A stretch of DNA of 64,000 nt from Osedax fenrisi (GCA_964019155.1 OZ025242.1:19514592-19578591); one strand, 5' to 3'. Numbered from the stretch's first letter, positions 1 through 12,395 are shown. Notes: generated from the letters alone by a model not told the origin. Program-made: numbers and translations.

Positions 1-641
1 AATTTGAATATTAAATTATGAGTACAGTAAAAAGTATATATTAATGACATTATACTTTAATTAAATCAATACATCATATACTAAATATGGTTATTTAAAT
101 TAAAATTGTGCTTAAATATAATTAATCGATTTTAAATTTGGATTAATGATATGAATATTGTGCAGTATTGCATTCAATCGATGAGAGTGTTTGACTTAAT
201 GGATATGACTTGGCTTTTTTTAGTTTGCATGGGTTATATAATTAACATTGAAAATATGTTATTATTGTGGAAAGTATAGCTATGATTGTAGTGTATTGAT
301 TATTAGGTCATGCTCATATTATGTTGTTTCAAACTTGCACAATTTATTATATTATTCATCCATAGTTTTTGTTACAAATTTTAAATTTATTTATAAAAAT
401 TATTTTTTTAATTTTGTGTTTTTAAGTTTTATAATACTTATATTTTACCATTACACTTTGAATACAATCTCCATAGTTAATAGTTTTATTACTATACTCA
501 TAATTTTTTTTTCAACGGATGATCATAAGCTTTGCTTCAATATGTATCCGATTTCTTATCCCAAATTATGAATTATATAAATATATAATGAATGCGTATT
601 TGCTATTTATAAATAGAGAAAATTCTGGTAAATTATATATT

Positions 642-661
642 GACTAAACAATTGTTTAGTC
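642..661. repeat. Perfect 20-bp palindrome in A units
   Basis: GACTAAACAATTGTTTAGTC is its own reverse complement. Other unit types have only the left half (TGACTAAACAATATA...), so the palindrome is an A-lineage novelty, probably a small inverted duplication. It recurs at 24381 and 47518. Confidence 0.85.
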
Positions 662-748
662 ATATATTAATATAGGTATATATAAGTATACGTATTATTA
701 ATAATATATATATATATATATTAATAATACACAGGTAGACAATAATAA

Positions 749-790
<42 letters not shown>

Positions 791-868
791 ATATAGAAAA
801 TACTAATAATCAAAACATAGCAAATTGTATTACTAAGAAATTAGATAATATTACTTAGATAATTCTAC

Positions 869-1346
869 TTATAATTTTTTATCAATATAATATATTACAC
901 AATATATATTTATATAATTTCTAAAATATAAAATATAATTTAGCTTGGATATATGGTCCGGATTCAGTACCTCTATAAACATGTTTGAGAAGATCATACT
1001 ACTGCAAGCTGATATCAGTCTTAACATTTTAAGGAGATACACATTATTATCAACTATATACCAGTTATATGGATCGAATAGGTTTAACTTTAAAATAAGT
1101 GCAGAGAATAAATTCATCTGACAATGTTTCCGATGAATTTCTTCCGATGGTGGAGTGTGTAGTCGCCATGTTCTCTATGCTGTCTCTTCCATATATCTCC
1201 TTGTGATCCAATTCGTTGAATAACTCGCAATCTACCGTATCTAAATCGCTACCGTTATTCGAGAATATTTCTTCGTCGTCGTGTCCTACATTTCTACTAA
1301 TCGTATTACGATTTATATTCGTTGAATCATCTTTATTATTGTACAT
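869..1346 (-). CDS. Minus-arm acidic ORF, copy A1 (unknown protein)
   Basis: Not a family I recognise. Starting at the ATG at 1346, a 93-codon frame reads MYNNKDDSTNINRN, an acidic stretch with two D/E-rich patches, then a basic end (KPIRSI) and a stop at 1065. The first ~68 codons duplicate the plus-strand gene of the same unit in inverted orientation. A second frame, from an ATG at 1117 to 869, begins MNLFSALILKLNLFDPYNWY. It looks more protein-like than the overlapping end of the first frame and is kept in most copies. A TGTCAG just before that ATG could be a splice acceptor, so the true product may join the two. A TA-rich stretch lies directly upstream of the first ATG. Coding status is uncertain. 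Confidence 0.4.
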
Positions 1347-2030
1347 TTCATTGTTAACAATAGTTATAACTATATATATATATATATTTTATATTAATAT
1401 TAATATTGGCTTTGATGTACGTAATGATTAAATTGAAGAACCGGTAAATAGAAAATCAAATGAATGTGGAACGAGTAAACATACAAATTTAATTCCTATA
1501 AAATATTTAAAGAGATTATCGACATTGTTATCAAATTTAGCGAATAATGATTTACCAACAAATCGAGATTTAGTATCGAACGAAAATAAAATAGAAAATG
1601 ATAACGACGATTTACAAAAACTAGCGAAATCATTGAACTCTATACCATACGAAGAACTCGATATTATAAGGCAGATAATATCAAAGGCAAATAATAAAAG
1701 ATACGGGGATACATTAGATAGTCTACGAGATGATTGTAAAGAAACATCTACTAATAAGAAACGAAGAATAAATGAACAAAGAAGAGAAGGTGAAATTTCG
1801 GCGATATTTGAAAATATAGTTAACAATGAAATGTACAATAATAAAGATGATTCAATGAATATAAATCGTAATACGATTAGTAGAAATGTACACGACGACG
1901 AAGAAATAATCTCGAATAACGATTGCGATTTAGATACGGTAGATGGCGAGTTATTCAGCGAATTGGATCACAAGGAGATATATGGAAGAGACAGCATAGA
2001 GAACGCGACTACTACACACTCCACCATCGG
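1144..2030. repeat. Inverted-repeat module (arms 1144-1358 and 1819-2030)
   Basis: The two arms are reverse complements over about 212-215 bp, with roughly ten substitutions and one 3-nt indel. The spacer is ~460 bp. Homology runs from GTTAACAATGAAATG to CACTCCACCATCGG and then stops: the plus arm continues CCTACCAGAG, the minus arm AAGAAATTC. The same layout occurs in every monomer. A transcript across both arms would fold into a long hairpin. Confidence 0.9.
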
Positions 2031-2193
2031 CCTACCAGAGTTCGTTTCGTTAGACAGCGATCTAGAAGATATCGATTCCGCTAGCGAAGAAGCATCCAAT
2101 AGGAGAATATTATAATTGATAGATACGGTAAGTTGTGAATCTATTCTGAGCGAAATGATCGATACCACCATGAAGAATTCTTCGATATCATAA
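1432..2193 (+). pseudogene. Plus-strand acidic gene family, copy A1
   Basis: Unrecognised family. Open from just after a TAA at 1429 to a TAA at 2113; the frame then continues to the family stop at 2191-2193. Visible segments: a helical-looking part (PYEELDIIRQIISKANNK), a basic patch (NKKRRINEQRR, possible nuclear signal), then Asp/Glu/Ser-rich sequence to the end. There is no in-frame ATG before 1831 (MYNNKDDS), so either this is a 3' exon or translation starts at 1831. This is the only unit type, with D-b, that reads through the MYNNK site; B, C and D-a have TAA there. GC content is visibly higher than in the flanks. Differences among copies fall mostly at third codon positions (CCA/CCG, CAG/CAA, GCG/GCA, GAC/GAT), suggesting past selection. 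One antisense frame shares these wobble positions, so this does not prove the strand. Confidence 0.55.
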
Positions 2194-2402
2194 TACAACA
2201 GATCACCTTATACACAGATATATAAAACAACAAAGAAACAAGATCTCGCAATCTAAAACAAAATATTTTATACTATAATTGTATGTATATATATATATAT
2301 ATAGGTAAATATATTATATACATATAATATACACAAAACCTATACCTATAAATACCTATAAATATACACATAAATATGGATTGACGTTTGGTGACAGCTA
2401 AG

Positions 2403-2495
2403 ATGAGCGAACCGAATAGAATACAGAAAATAAATATCCTTAAAAAAAGCATTGGAATTATATACATCACGTGGATATCATTTATCGTAAAATAA
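2403..2495 (+). CDS. Short conserved ORF MSEPNRI, A1 (30 aa, doubtful)
   Basis: An ATG frame of 30 codons beginning MSEPNRIQKINILKK, in a block shared by A, C and D tails and absent from B tails. In D units the same start is followed by a different frame because of a one-base indel (see 19802). In C units it runs into the (TA)n tract. The nucleotide block is clearly conserved; whether it is translated is unknown. Confidence 0.25.
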   Translation: MSEPNRIQKINILKKSIGIIYITWISFIVK

Positions 2496-2509
2496 ACTTA
2501 CATATATAC

Positions 2510-2549
<40 letters not shown>

Positions 2550-3439
2550 CCGGAAGAAAACATACATTTATCAGGAAAAAATCAGAACTGATAGAAAATC
2601 GTTTTGTATTTCAATTATATAATATTGGCCCAAAATTATGAAATTATTATTTTAATATGATAAATATTAAAAAAATAGTATCACTTTTAAAAAATACGTC
2701 AACAAATATTTTTAGAGTTTTACTAATTTTTTTTTAAAATTATTTATTTATTACCATTCCTTATTTTATTGAATATTTTTATATTTCTATTTTATTTTTA
2801 TATTTATACTCTTTTGTATTATTATTTCAACTAATTACTATTTTATATGTTATTTAATAATGATGGAATTTGAATATGAAATTATGAGTACAGTAAAAAG
2901 TATATATTATTGACATTATATTTAATTACATCAATACATCATATACTAAATATGTTTATTTAAATTAATATTGTGCTTCAATACAATTTATCGATTTTAA
3001 ATATTGATTAATGATATCAATATTTTCCAGTATTGTATTCAATCAATGAGAGGGTTTGACTTAATGGATATAACTCGGCTTTTTTTTTAGTATGCATGGG
3101 TATATAATTAACATTGAAAATATGTTATTATTGTGGCAAGTGTAGCTATGATTGTAGTGTATTGTTTATTGGGTCATGCTCATATTATGTTGTTTCAAAC
3201 TTGCACAATTTATTATCTTATTCATCCCTAGTTTTTGTTTCAGATTTTAAATTTATTTATAAAAAATATTTTTTTAATTTTTTGTTTTAAAGTTTTATAA
3301 TACTTATATTTTACCATTACACTTTAAATACAATCTCCATAGTTAATATTTGTATTACTATACTCATACATTTTATTTTTAACGGATGATCAACGCTTTG
3401 TTTCAATATCTATCCGGGTTATTATACCAAATTCTGAAT

Positions 3440-3470
<31 letters not shown>

Positions 3471-3840
3471 TGAATGCGGATTTTCTATTTATAAATAGAG
3501 AAAATTCTTGTAAATTATATAATGACTAAACAATATAGGTATATATATAAGTATACGTATTATTAATAATAAGTATATTATATATAAATATATATATAAA
3601 TTAAATATAGTATACATAATTTATATAAATTATATATACTAAATTATATATATATATTATTAATACACAGGTAGACAATAATAATACTGCATATATAGAT
3701 AATACTAATACTCAAAACATAGGAAATAGTATTACTAATCAATTAGATAATGTTACTTAGATTATTCTACTTATTATTTGTTATCAATATAATATATTAC
3801 ACAATATATATTTATATAATTTCTAAAATATAAATTTAAT

Positions 3841-4247
3841 TTAGCTTGGATATATGGTCCGGATTCAGTACCTCTATAAACTTGTTTGAGATGTTCCTAT
3901 TACTGCAATCTGATATCAGTCATAACATTTTAAGGAACGACACATTATTATCAACTATATACCAGTTATATGGATCGAATAGGTCTAACTTCAAAATAAG
4001 TGCAGAGAATAAATTCATCTGATAATATTTCCGATGAATTTCTTCCGATGGTGGAGTGTATAGTCGCCGCGTTCTCTATGCTGTCTCTTCCATATATCTC
4101 CTTGTGATCCAATTCGCTGAATAACTCGCCATCTACCGTATCTAAATCGCTACCGTTATTCGAGAATATTTCTTCGTCGACGTGTCCTACATTTCTACTA
4201 ATCGTATTACGATTTATATTCGTTGAATCATCTTTATTATTGTACAT
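3841..4247 (-). pseudogene. Minus-arm ORF, copy B1
   Basis: The ATG at 4247 opens the 93-codon MYNNKDDS frame to 3966. The alternative MNLFSAL frame is interrupted in B units by a TGA within KML-(stop)-L, so only the first frame is open here. Confidence 0.35.
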
Positions 4248-4299
4248 TTCATTGTTAACAATAGTTATATATATATTTTATATTAATATTAATATTGTC

Positions 4300-5082
4300 T
4301 TTGATGTACGTAACGATTCAATTGAAGATACGGTAAATAGAAAATAAAATGAATATGAAACGAGTAAACATACAAATTTAATTCCTATAAAAGATTTAAA
4401 AATATTATCGACATTGTTATCAAATTTAGCGAATAATGATTTACCAACAAATCGAGATTTAGTATCGAACGAAAATAAAATAGAAAATGATAACGATGAT
4501 TTACAAAAACTAGCAAAATCATTGAACTCTATACCGTACGAAGAACTCGATATTATAAGGCAAATAATATCAAAGGCAAATAATAAAAGATACGGGGATA
4601 CATTAGATAGTCTACGAGATGATTGTAAAGAAACGTCTACGAATAAGAAACGAAAAATAAATGAACAAAGAAGAGAAGGTGATATTTCGGCGATATTTGA
4701 AAATATAGTTAACAATGAAATGTAAAATAAAAAAGATGATTCAACGAATATAAATCGTAATACGATTAGTAGAAATGTACACGTCGACGAAGAAATATTC
4801 TCGAATAACGGTAGCGATTTAGATACGGTAGATGGCGAGTTATTCAGCGAATTGGATCACAAGGAGATATATGGAAGAGACAGCATAGAGAACGCGACTA
4901 CTACACACTCCACCACCTGCCTACCAGAGTTCGTTTCGTTAGACAGCGATCTAGAAGATATCGATTCCGCTAGCGAAGAAGCATCCAATAGGACAATGTT
5001 AGAATTGATATCTACGGTAAGTTGTGAATCTATTCTAAGCGATATGATCGATACCACCATGAAGAATCCTTCTCTTTCTTAA
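4300..5082 (+). pseudogene. Plus-strand acidic gene family, copy B1
   Basis: Same frame as A1, with in-frame TAA at 4345 and 4723 (directly after NNEM, where A has TAC). Downstream it is open to the full family end at 5080-5082 (ISTVSCESILSDMIDTTMKNPSLS), a part that A copies lose to an earlier stop. A CGGTAAGT donor-like site lies in this end. So A and B are broken at complementary places. Confidence 0.6.
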
Positions 5083-5536
5083 TACAACAGATCACCTTAT
5101 GCACAGATATTTAAAATAACAAAGAAACTTGATCTCGCAATCTACCAAAATATACTTTAAACTATAATTGTATATATATACACATTTATATATATATATA
5201 TTTATAAATGTAGAACATATGAATATAGTGCCTTTAAACCTACGTGTACATTCAAAATAACTTGTTAATTATTATATAAAAACTATAATTTAAGGATCGG
5301 CGTTACGTTCGTGTTATTTATTATCAACAAAATTAATTGTTAATAAAATATGCAAATATAATTATTTATCTTAAAAAAGATGTATAATTTGTCTTTCAAA
5401 AGTAACTATTAATGCCTAAAATACGTATTATAAACATACCTATGTAAAAAAAAGTGATGTGAAATATTTAATAAATTATTTAAATCAATTTTTGTTATCT
5501 TATAATTATTATCAGAGCATATAAAATTAGAGATTG

Positions 5537-5570
<34 letters not shown>

Positions 5571-7110
5571 GTAATCTACATATTACAATTTTGTTTGGTT
5601 ATATATAATACTCAATCGTAAAAGTTTTCGACTTTTAGTATATCCATATTATATAATTTAGTAAACATAAAATAAAAATAATACTTTAGAAGCTTATATC
5701 TCTGGACTTTTTTTTATATTGTTATGAAATATGTAAAACCCAATAGCTTTTGTTTCCTTGTATGAATCTTTATAATGATGTAGAGTATATACATAATATA
5801 TAATAACTATAAAGTTAGGCTATTAAATAATGTAATATAAATATATATATATATATAATGTATAGATACAATTATTTTTAAAATCAGGCATACAAATATG
5901 TTTATTATTTGTAGAGTAAACATTGATTAACGTATACTTGATACACGAGAAGTATAGGGACATAATAGTAATACATTTGAATTTTATCTAGGTTATAAGT
6001 TATAACACACATTACAATTATTTTTGTTTATAAAATCTCAAAAGTTATCGGTGTCCAAGTAGAGCACAAATATCCTGTCTTTTACATGTAACCACGCTAA
6101 CATAACTCCCGAACTTATAAGTAAATATATATATATATATATATATATATTTCTGGAAGAAAACATACATTTATCAGGAAAAAACCAGAACTGATAGAAA
6201 ATCGTTTTGTATTTAAATTATTGGCCCATAATTTGGAATTATTATATGATAAATATTAAAAAAATATTATCACTTTAAAAAATACGTCAAAAAATGTTTT
6301 TAAAGTTTTACTCATTTTTTTATATATTGTTTTATTAATCCCTATTTCATATTTTATTGACTATTTTATATTTATATTTTATTTTTACCAATTACTATTT
6401 TATATGTTATTTAATAATGATGACATTTGAATATGAAATTATGAGTACAGTAAAAAGTATATATTAATATGACATTATACTTTAATTAAATCAATACATC
6501 ATATACTAAATATTTTTATTTAAATTAATATTGTGCTTCAATACAATTTATCGATTTTAAATTTTGATTAATGATATGAATATTTTCCAGTATTGTATTC
6601 AATCGATGAGAGGGTTTGACTTAATGGATATGACTTGGCTTTTTTTAGTTTGCATGGGTTATATAATTAACATTGAAAATATGTTATTATTGTGGCAAGT
6701 GTAGCTATGATTGTAGTGTATTGATTATTGGGTTATACTCATATTATGTTGTTTCAAACTTGCACAATTTATTATCTTATTCATCCCTAGTTTTTGTTTC
6801 AGATTTTAAATTTATTTATAAAAAATATTTTTTTAATTTTTTGTTTTAAAGTTTTATAATACTTATATTTTACCATTACACTTTGAATACAATCTCCATA
6901 GTTAATATTTGTATTACTATACTCATACATTTTTTTCAACGGATGATCATAAGCTTTGCTTCAATATGTATCCGATTTCTTATCCCAAATTATGAATTAT
7001 ATATATATATATATATAATGAATGCGTATTTTCTATTTATAAATAGAGACAATTATGGTAAATTATATAATGACTAAACAATATAAGTATATATAAGTAT
7101 ACGTATTATT

Positions 7111-7164
<54 letters not shown>

Positions 7165-7341
7165 TACACAGGTAGACAATAATAATACTATATATATATA
7201 TAGAAAATACTAATAATCAAAACATAGGAAATTGTATTACTAAGCAATTAGATAATATTACTTAGATAATTCTACTTATAATTTGTTATCAATATAATAT
7301 ATTACACAATTTATATTTATATAATTTCTAAAACATAAAAT

Positions 7342-7753
7342 TTAATTTTGCTTGGATATATGGTCCGGATTCAGTACCTCTATAAACTTGTTTGAGATGT
7401 TCCTACTACTGCAAGCTGATACCAGTCTTAACATTTTAATGAGCGACATATTATTATCAAGTATATACCAGTTATATGGATCGAATAGGTTTAACTTCAA
7501 AATAAGTGCATAGAATAAATTCATCTGATAATGTTTCCGATGAATTTCTTCCGATGGTGGAGTGTATAGTCGCCGCGTTATCTATGCTGTATCTTCCATA
7601 TATCTCCTTGTGATCCAATTCGCTGAATAACTCGCCATCTACCGTATCTAAATCGCTACCGTTATTCGAGAATATTTCTTCGTCGACGTGTCCTACATTT
7701 CTACTAATCGTATTACGATTTATATTCGTTGAATCATCTTTATTATTGTACAT
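7342..7753 (-). CDS. Minus-arm ORF, copy C1
   Basis: The ATG at 7753 starts the 93-codon acidic frame to 7472; the MNLF frame (here MNLFYAL) is open from 7524 to 7342. The residue series differs from A by single substitutions. As elsewhere, a splice or frameshift would be needed to join the two frames. Confidence 0.35.
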
Positions 7754-7809
7754 TTCATTGTTAACAATAGTTATATATATATATATATTATATTAATATT
7801 AATATTGTC

Positions 7810-8592
7810 TTTGATGTACGTAACGATTCAATTGAAGATACGGTAAATAGAAAATAAAATGAATGTGAAACGAGTAAACATACAAATTTAATTCCTATAA
7901 AAGATTTAAAGAGATTATCGACATTGTTATCAAATTTAGCGAATAATAATTTACCAACAAATCGAGATTTAGTATCGAATGAAAACAAAATAGAAAATGA
8001 TAACGACGATTTTCAAAAACTAGCGAAATCATTGAACTCTATACCATACGAAGAACTCGATATTATAAGGCAGATAATATCAAAGGCAAACAATAAAAGA
8101 TACGGGGATACATTAGATAGTCTACGAGATGATTGTAAAGAAACGCATACGAATAAGAAACGAAGAATAAATGAACAAAGAAGAGAAGGTGATATTTCAG
8201 CGATATTTGAAAATATAATTAACAATGAAATGTAAAATAATAAAGATGATTCAACGAATATAAATCGTAATACGATTAGTAGAAATGTACACGTTGACGA
8301 AGAAATATTCTCGAATAACGATAGCGATTTAGACACGGTAGATGGCGAGTTATTCAGCGAATTGGATCACAAGGAGATATAAGGAAGAGACAGTATAGCG
8401 AACTCGGCGACTACATACTCCACTATCGGCCTACCAGAGTTCGTTTCGTTAGACAGCGATCTAGAAGACATCGATTCCGTTAGAGAAGAAGCATCCAATA
8501 GGAAAATATTAGAATTGATATCTACGGTAAGTTGTGAATCTATTCTGAGCGATCTGAACGATACTACTATGAAGAATTATTCGCTATCATAA
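7810..8592 (+). pseudogene. Plus-strand acidic gene family, copy C1
   Basis: Three in-frame stops: TAA at 7855, at 8233 (after NNEM) and at 8380 (EI-stop-GRD, where other types have EIYGRD). It then runs to the family stop at 8590-8592. Confidence 0.6.
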
Positions 8593-8806
8593 TACAACAG
8601 ATCACCTTATACACAGATATTTAAAATAACAAAGAAACTTGATCTCGCAATCTAAAACAAAATACTTTATACTATAATTGTATATATATATATATATATA
8701 AATTATATATAAATATACACATAAATATAGATTGACGTTTGGTGTCAGCTAAGATGAGCGAACCGAATAGAATACAGAAAATAAATATCCTTAAAAAAAG
8801 CATTGG

Positions 8807-8846
<40 letters not shown>

Positions 8847-9233
8847 TGTTCATTCTAGAGCTATCCAGATACCCAAATTGGGTAGTGCCCTAATTTTGTG
8901 GGTAGCTGCCCTAAATATATGATTATATGGATTAAGTTTAATTATTAAGTTATTATTAATATAATTGTAATATCATGAATTAAAAGTGTTATATCTCTAA
9001 TTATAGGAATATATTATTTAATAAATGTCAGTTTTTCAATGAATATTTATAAAATGACGATTAAATGTGTTATTATTATTCTATTATTATTTAAGTAATA
9101 CAATAATGAAGAATTTATTATTTAATAAATAGCATATTTTTAATAAATATTTATATAATGACGATTAAATGTATTATTATTTAAGTTTTAATTATTGAAG
9201 CATTTATTATTTAATAAATGACAGATTTTCAAT

Positions 9234-9267
9234 AAATATTTAAATCCATCAAAGGATTTAAATATTT
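9234..9267. repeat. Short hairpin inside the transposon
   Basis: AAATATTTAAATCC, six bases (ATCAAA), then GGATTTAAATATTT: a perfect 14-bp stem. Present in all four copies. Confidence 0.85.
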
Positions 9268-9532
9268 ATAATTACAAAATGGCGATTAAATGCATTATTA
9301 TTATTCTATTATTATTTAAGTATTAAAATAATGGAGAATATGAATAACTTCTGTCATAACATTAGGATAAATTCATTATTTTTCAAATAATGGCGAATAT
9401 ATACTATTTTCCCTTTGTTATATCTGTTTGATATTTTATATAAACACACAATTTAGATTCAAATACAAATTAAATATGAAATATGATAATAAACTGCTTG
9501 AACTATATTTAGAATAATCTATTTTTAGATTG

Positions 9533-9603
9533 GGTAGCAAATTCACTACCCAAAATGAAAATTGGGTAGCAAACTTTAAATATTGGGTAGTGAATTTGCT
9601 ACC
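9533..9603. repeat. Internal 19-bp inverted repeat of the transposon
   Basis: GGTAGCAAATTCACTACCC (9533-9551) and its exact reverse complement (9585-9603) flank a third partial TGGGTAGCAAA copy. The GGTAGC motif also occurs near both element ends, so these may be repeated protein-binding or palindromic subterminal motifs. Confidence 0.8.
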
Positions 9604-10954
9604 AATTTATATTTATAATGATATATGAAAATTAATTCAATAATTATTTTTATTCCAATTCTTTTTTTCCCAATATATATAAATCATGTGATTGATTTAT
9701 TTAAAATCGTAATTTTAATATATTTATTCAAAATCCTATTTTAAAACGTAATATTAAAGTGATATTGTAGATATTAAAAATCATCAAAATATAAAAATAA
9801 TGAAACATTTAATCACCAATATTATTAATAAGTTCACTGTTTTTTATATACATAATAATTACACGGTATACTTTTTAAATTTATTATAATTTAATTTTTT
9901 AATTTAAAATTATTATGATTATCATAATGATATTAATATTCAATATTTAATAATATTATATTATTATATTAATATCCCACTTATCATAATTATTATTCCT
10001 ATATATAATATATAATGTTTAAAAGATAAAGTCATACATATCATGTATTATACTACTTATTAGTTAGTATATATATTGCATTTAAAATCAACCATACTGA
10101 GTATGTACTGCAGGTTGATACATGAGCATGACATATTTTATATTGATTTTATTATGATAAAATTGGTATCACTGGAAAGCTAATTAAATTATATAATACA
10201 ATTCATATTATGTTTTTTTTTAAATTTATATTTAAACAAAAGTTATTAACAAAAATGTGCAAATAAATTATTACATTTTAATAATAAATAAAATTATAAT
10301 ATACATTCTAATTAATTCTTTATATTATGACATTAAAATATCTTATAAAAATTATATATAATAATGTGTATCAGTATAATATAATAATATTAATATAGAT
10401 ATAGGTATTTTTGTATATTTTAATATACCTACCTATAAGTATTATACCTACCTTTTTACAATATACCAATATACCTACCTATTTATAAGTATGATATATT
10501 ATATATCAATATTATAACTTTTAGACTTCATAATTTTCAATAATTTAACTTTTAGACTACCTAATTTTCAATATTATAATATATCGACAACCTAATTTTC
10601 AATATTATAAATACTCGACGATCAAATTTTTAATATCTAAATATCTCATGAATCAAATGTTGAGGAGATTGAATATAACAATAATTATTTGATATAATTG
10701 TATCAGAATTACAATTTGTAAATCATTTAATTGTAAACGAATAATAAGTAATCGAATCGAATACTTATTTTGCTATTTATTTACATTGCCTCAGGATTTA
10801 AGCGTCCATCTAATATATCATTTATCATAAATGTATTTATAAATACATGGTAAAATTACCCAAATATGTCATCCTATATTTTACTTAGTAAAATATATTT
10901 AAATGCCCTATACTCATTTTTTTTTGGTAGCTGCCCTGAAACCTAGAATGAACA

Positions 10955-10956
<2 letters not shown>

Positions 10957-11021
<65 letters not shown>
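10957..11021. repeat. (TA)n tract at the C1/C'1 boundary
   Basis: About 60 bp of uninterrupted TA between the transposon end and the next unit head. Equivalent tracts are shorter at 16014, 34696 and 57843, so length differs among copies. Confidence 0.9.
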
Positions 11022-11023
<2 letters not shown>

Positions 11024-11926
11024 CTGGAAGAAAATATACATTTTATCAGGAAAAAATCAGAACTGATAGAAAATCGTTTTGTATTTCAATTATATAATAT
11101 TGGCCCAAAATTATGAAATTATTATTTTAATATGATAAATATTAAAAAAATAGTATCACTTTTAAAAAATACGTCAACAAAAGTTTTTAGAGTTTTACTA
11201 ATTTTTTTTAAAATTGTTTATTTATTATTATTTCTTATTTTATTGAATATTTTTATATTTCTATTTTATTTTTATATTTATACTCTTTTGTATTATTATT
11301 TCAACTAATTACTATTTTATATGTTGTTTAATAATGATGAAATTTGAATATGAAATTATGAGTACAGTAAAAAGTATATATTAATGACATTATACTTTAA
11401 TTAAATCAATACATCATATACTAATATGGTTATTTAAATTAAAATTGTGCTTCAATATAATTAATCGATTTTAAATTTGGATTAATGATATGAATATCGT
11501 GCAGTATTGCATTCAATCGATGAGAGTGTTTGACTTAATGGATATGACTTTGCTTTTTTTAGTTTGCATGGGTTATATAATTAACATTGAAAATATGTTA
11601 TTATTGTGGCAAGTGTAGCTATGATTATAGTGTATTGTTTATTGGGTCATGCTCATCTTATTTTGTTTCAAACTTGCAAAATGTATTATCTTACTCATCC
11701 CTAGTTTTTGTTACAAATTTTAAATTTATTTATAAAAATTATTTTTTTAATTTTGTGTTTTTAAGTTTTATAATACTTATATTTTACCATTACACTTTGA
11801 ATACAATCTCCATAGTTAATAGTTTTATTACTATACTCATACATTTTTTTTTCAACGGATGATCATAAGCTTTGCTTAAATATGTATCCGATTTCTTATC
11901 CCAAATTATGAATTATATATATATAA

Positions 11927-12018
11927 TGAATGCGTATTTTCTATTTATAAATAGAGACAATCCTGGAAAATTATATAATGACTAAACAATATAGGTATAT
12001 ATAAGTATACGTATTATT

Positions 12019-12069
<51 letters not shown>

Positions 12070-12162
12070 ATGAATGCGTATTTTCTATTTATAAATAGAG
12101 ACAATTCTGGTAAATTATATAATGACTAAACAATATAAGTATATATAAGTATACGTATTATT

Positions 12163-12180
<18 letters not shown>
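11927..12180 (+). repeat. Tandem duplication of ~145 bp in D-type heads
   Basis: The stretch from ATGAATGCGTATTTTC to the (TA)n tract appears twice in a row, with diagnostic CCTGGAAAATT in the first and TCTGGTAAATT in the second. It is found in C'1, D1, D2 and D3 heads and not in A, B or C heads. Confidence 0.8.
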
Positions 12181-12220
<40 letters not shown>

Positions 12221-12395
12221 TACACAGGTAGACAATAATAATACTATATATATATAGAAAATACTAATAATCAAAACATAGGAAATTGTATTACTAAGCA
12301 ATTAGATAATATTACTTAGATAATTCTACTTATAATTTGTTATCAATATAATATATTACACAATTTATATTTATATAATTTCTAAAACATAAAAT

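Larger units (their letters stand above)
1..2547 (+). repeat. Monomer A1 (5' end missing)
   Basis: Head block 1-860 is AT-rich and shows no credible gene. It includes an open frame at 248-571 that begins with TTG (K-I-C-Y-Y-C-G-K) and is kept in A copies, but it has no ATG and runs into low-complexity sequence, so I do not call it. Then come the minus arm (869-1358), the plus-strand gene (1432-2193), a short tail with the MSEPNRI block, and a (TA)n tract ending near 2547. Confidence 0.85.
2548..6150 (+). repeat. Monomer B1
   Basis: Begins TTCCGGAAGAAAAC. The head, 2548-3840, is non-coding AT-rich sequence homologous to other heads. The inverted module spans about 4020-4930. The long tail, about 5200-6123, is shared only with D-a units (CCTTTAAACCTACGTGTACATTC near 5230, GGATCGGCGTTACGTTC near 5295). 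I see no gene in the tail. It ends in (TA)n. Confidence 0.85.
8844..10957. mobile_element. Non-autonomous DNA transposon with TIRs, copy 1
   Basis: A 2114-bp insert inside (TA)n, bounded by CAGTGTTCATTCTAG and its exact reverse complement CTAGAATGAACACTG. GGGTAGCTGCCCT-like subterminal motifs sit on both sides. No ORF of useful length and no transposase motifs. The CAGTG terminus fits hAT-type or Tc1-type elements. The target duplication cannot be read because the flanks are pure TA (TA or ATATATAT both fit). TACCTACCTA runs occur near 10425-10470. Identical in position in all C-type units, so insertion preceded array amplification. Confidence 0.85.
6151..11020 (+). repeat. Monomer C1
   Basis: Head 6151-7340 (non-coding, (TA)n near 7115-7157), module 7472-8430, short A-type tail with MSEPNRI (8755), then a 2.1-kb transposon (8844-10957) inserted in the terminal (TA)n tract. 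Confidence 0.87.

Noticed and set aside
248..571. 107-aa frame in A heads (KICYYCGK...)
   Set aside because: No ATG, quickly becomes F/I/Y/L low complexity, and the corresponding frame in B heads has a stop. Conserved as repeat sequence, not shown to be coding.
10903..11097. ORFs made of Ile-Tyr repeats (also 13793, 34641, 38286)
   Set aside because: They are translations of (TA)n tracts with no independent support.
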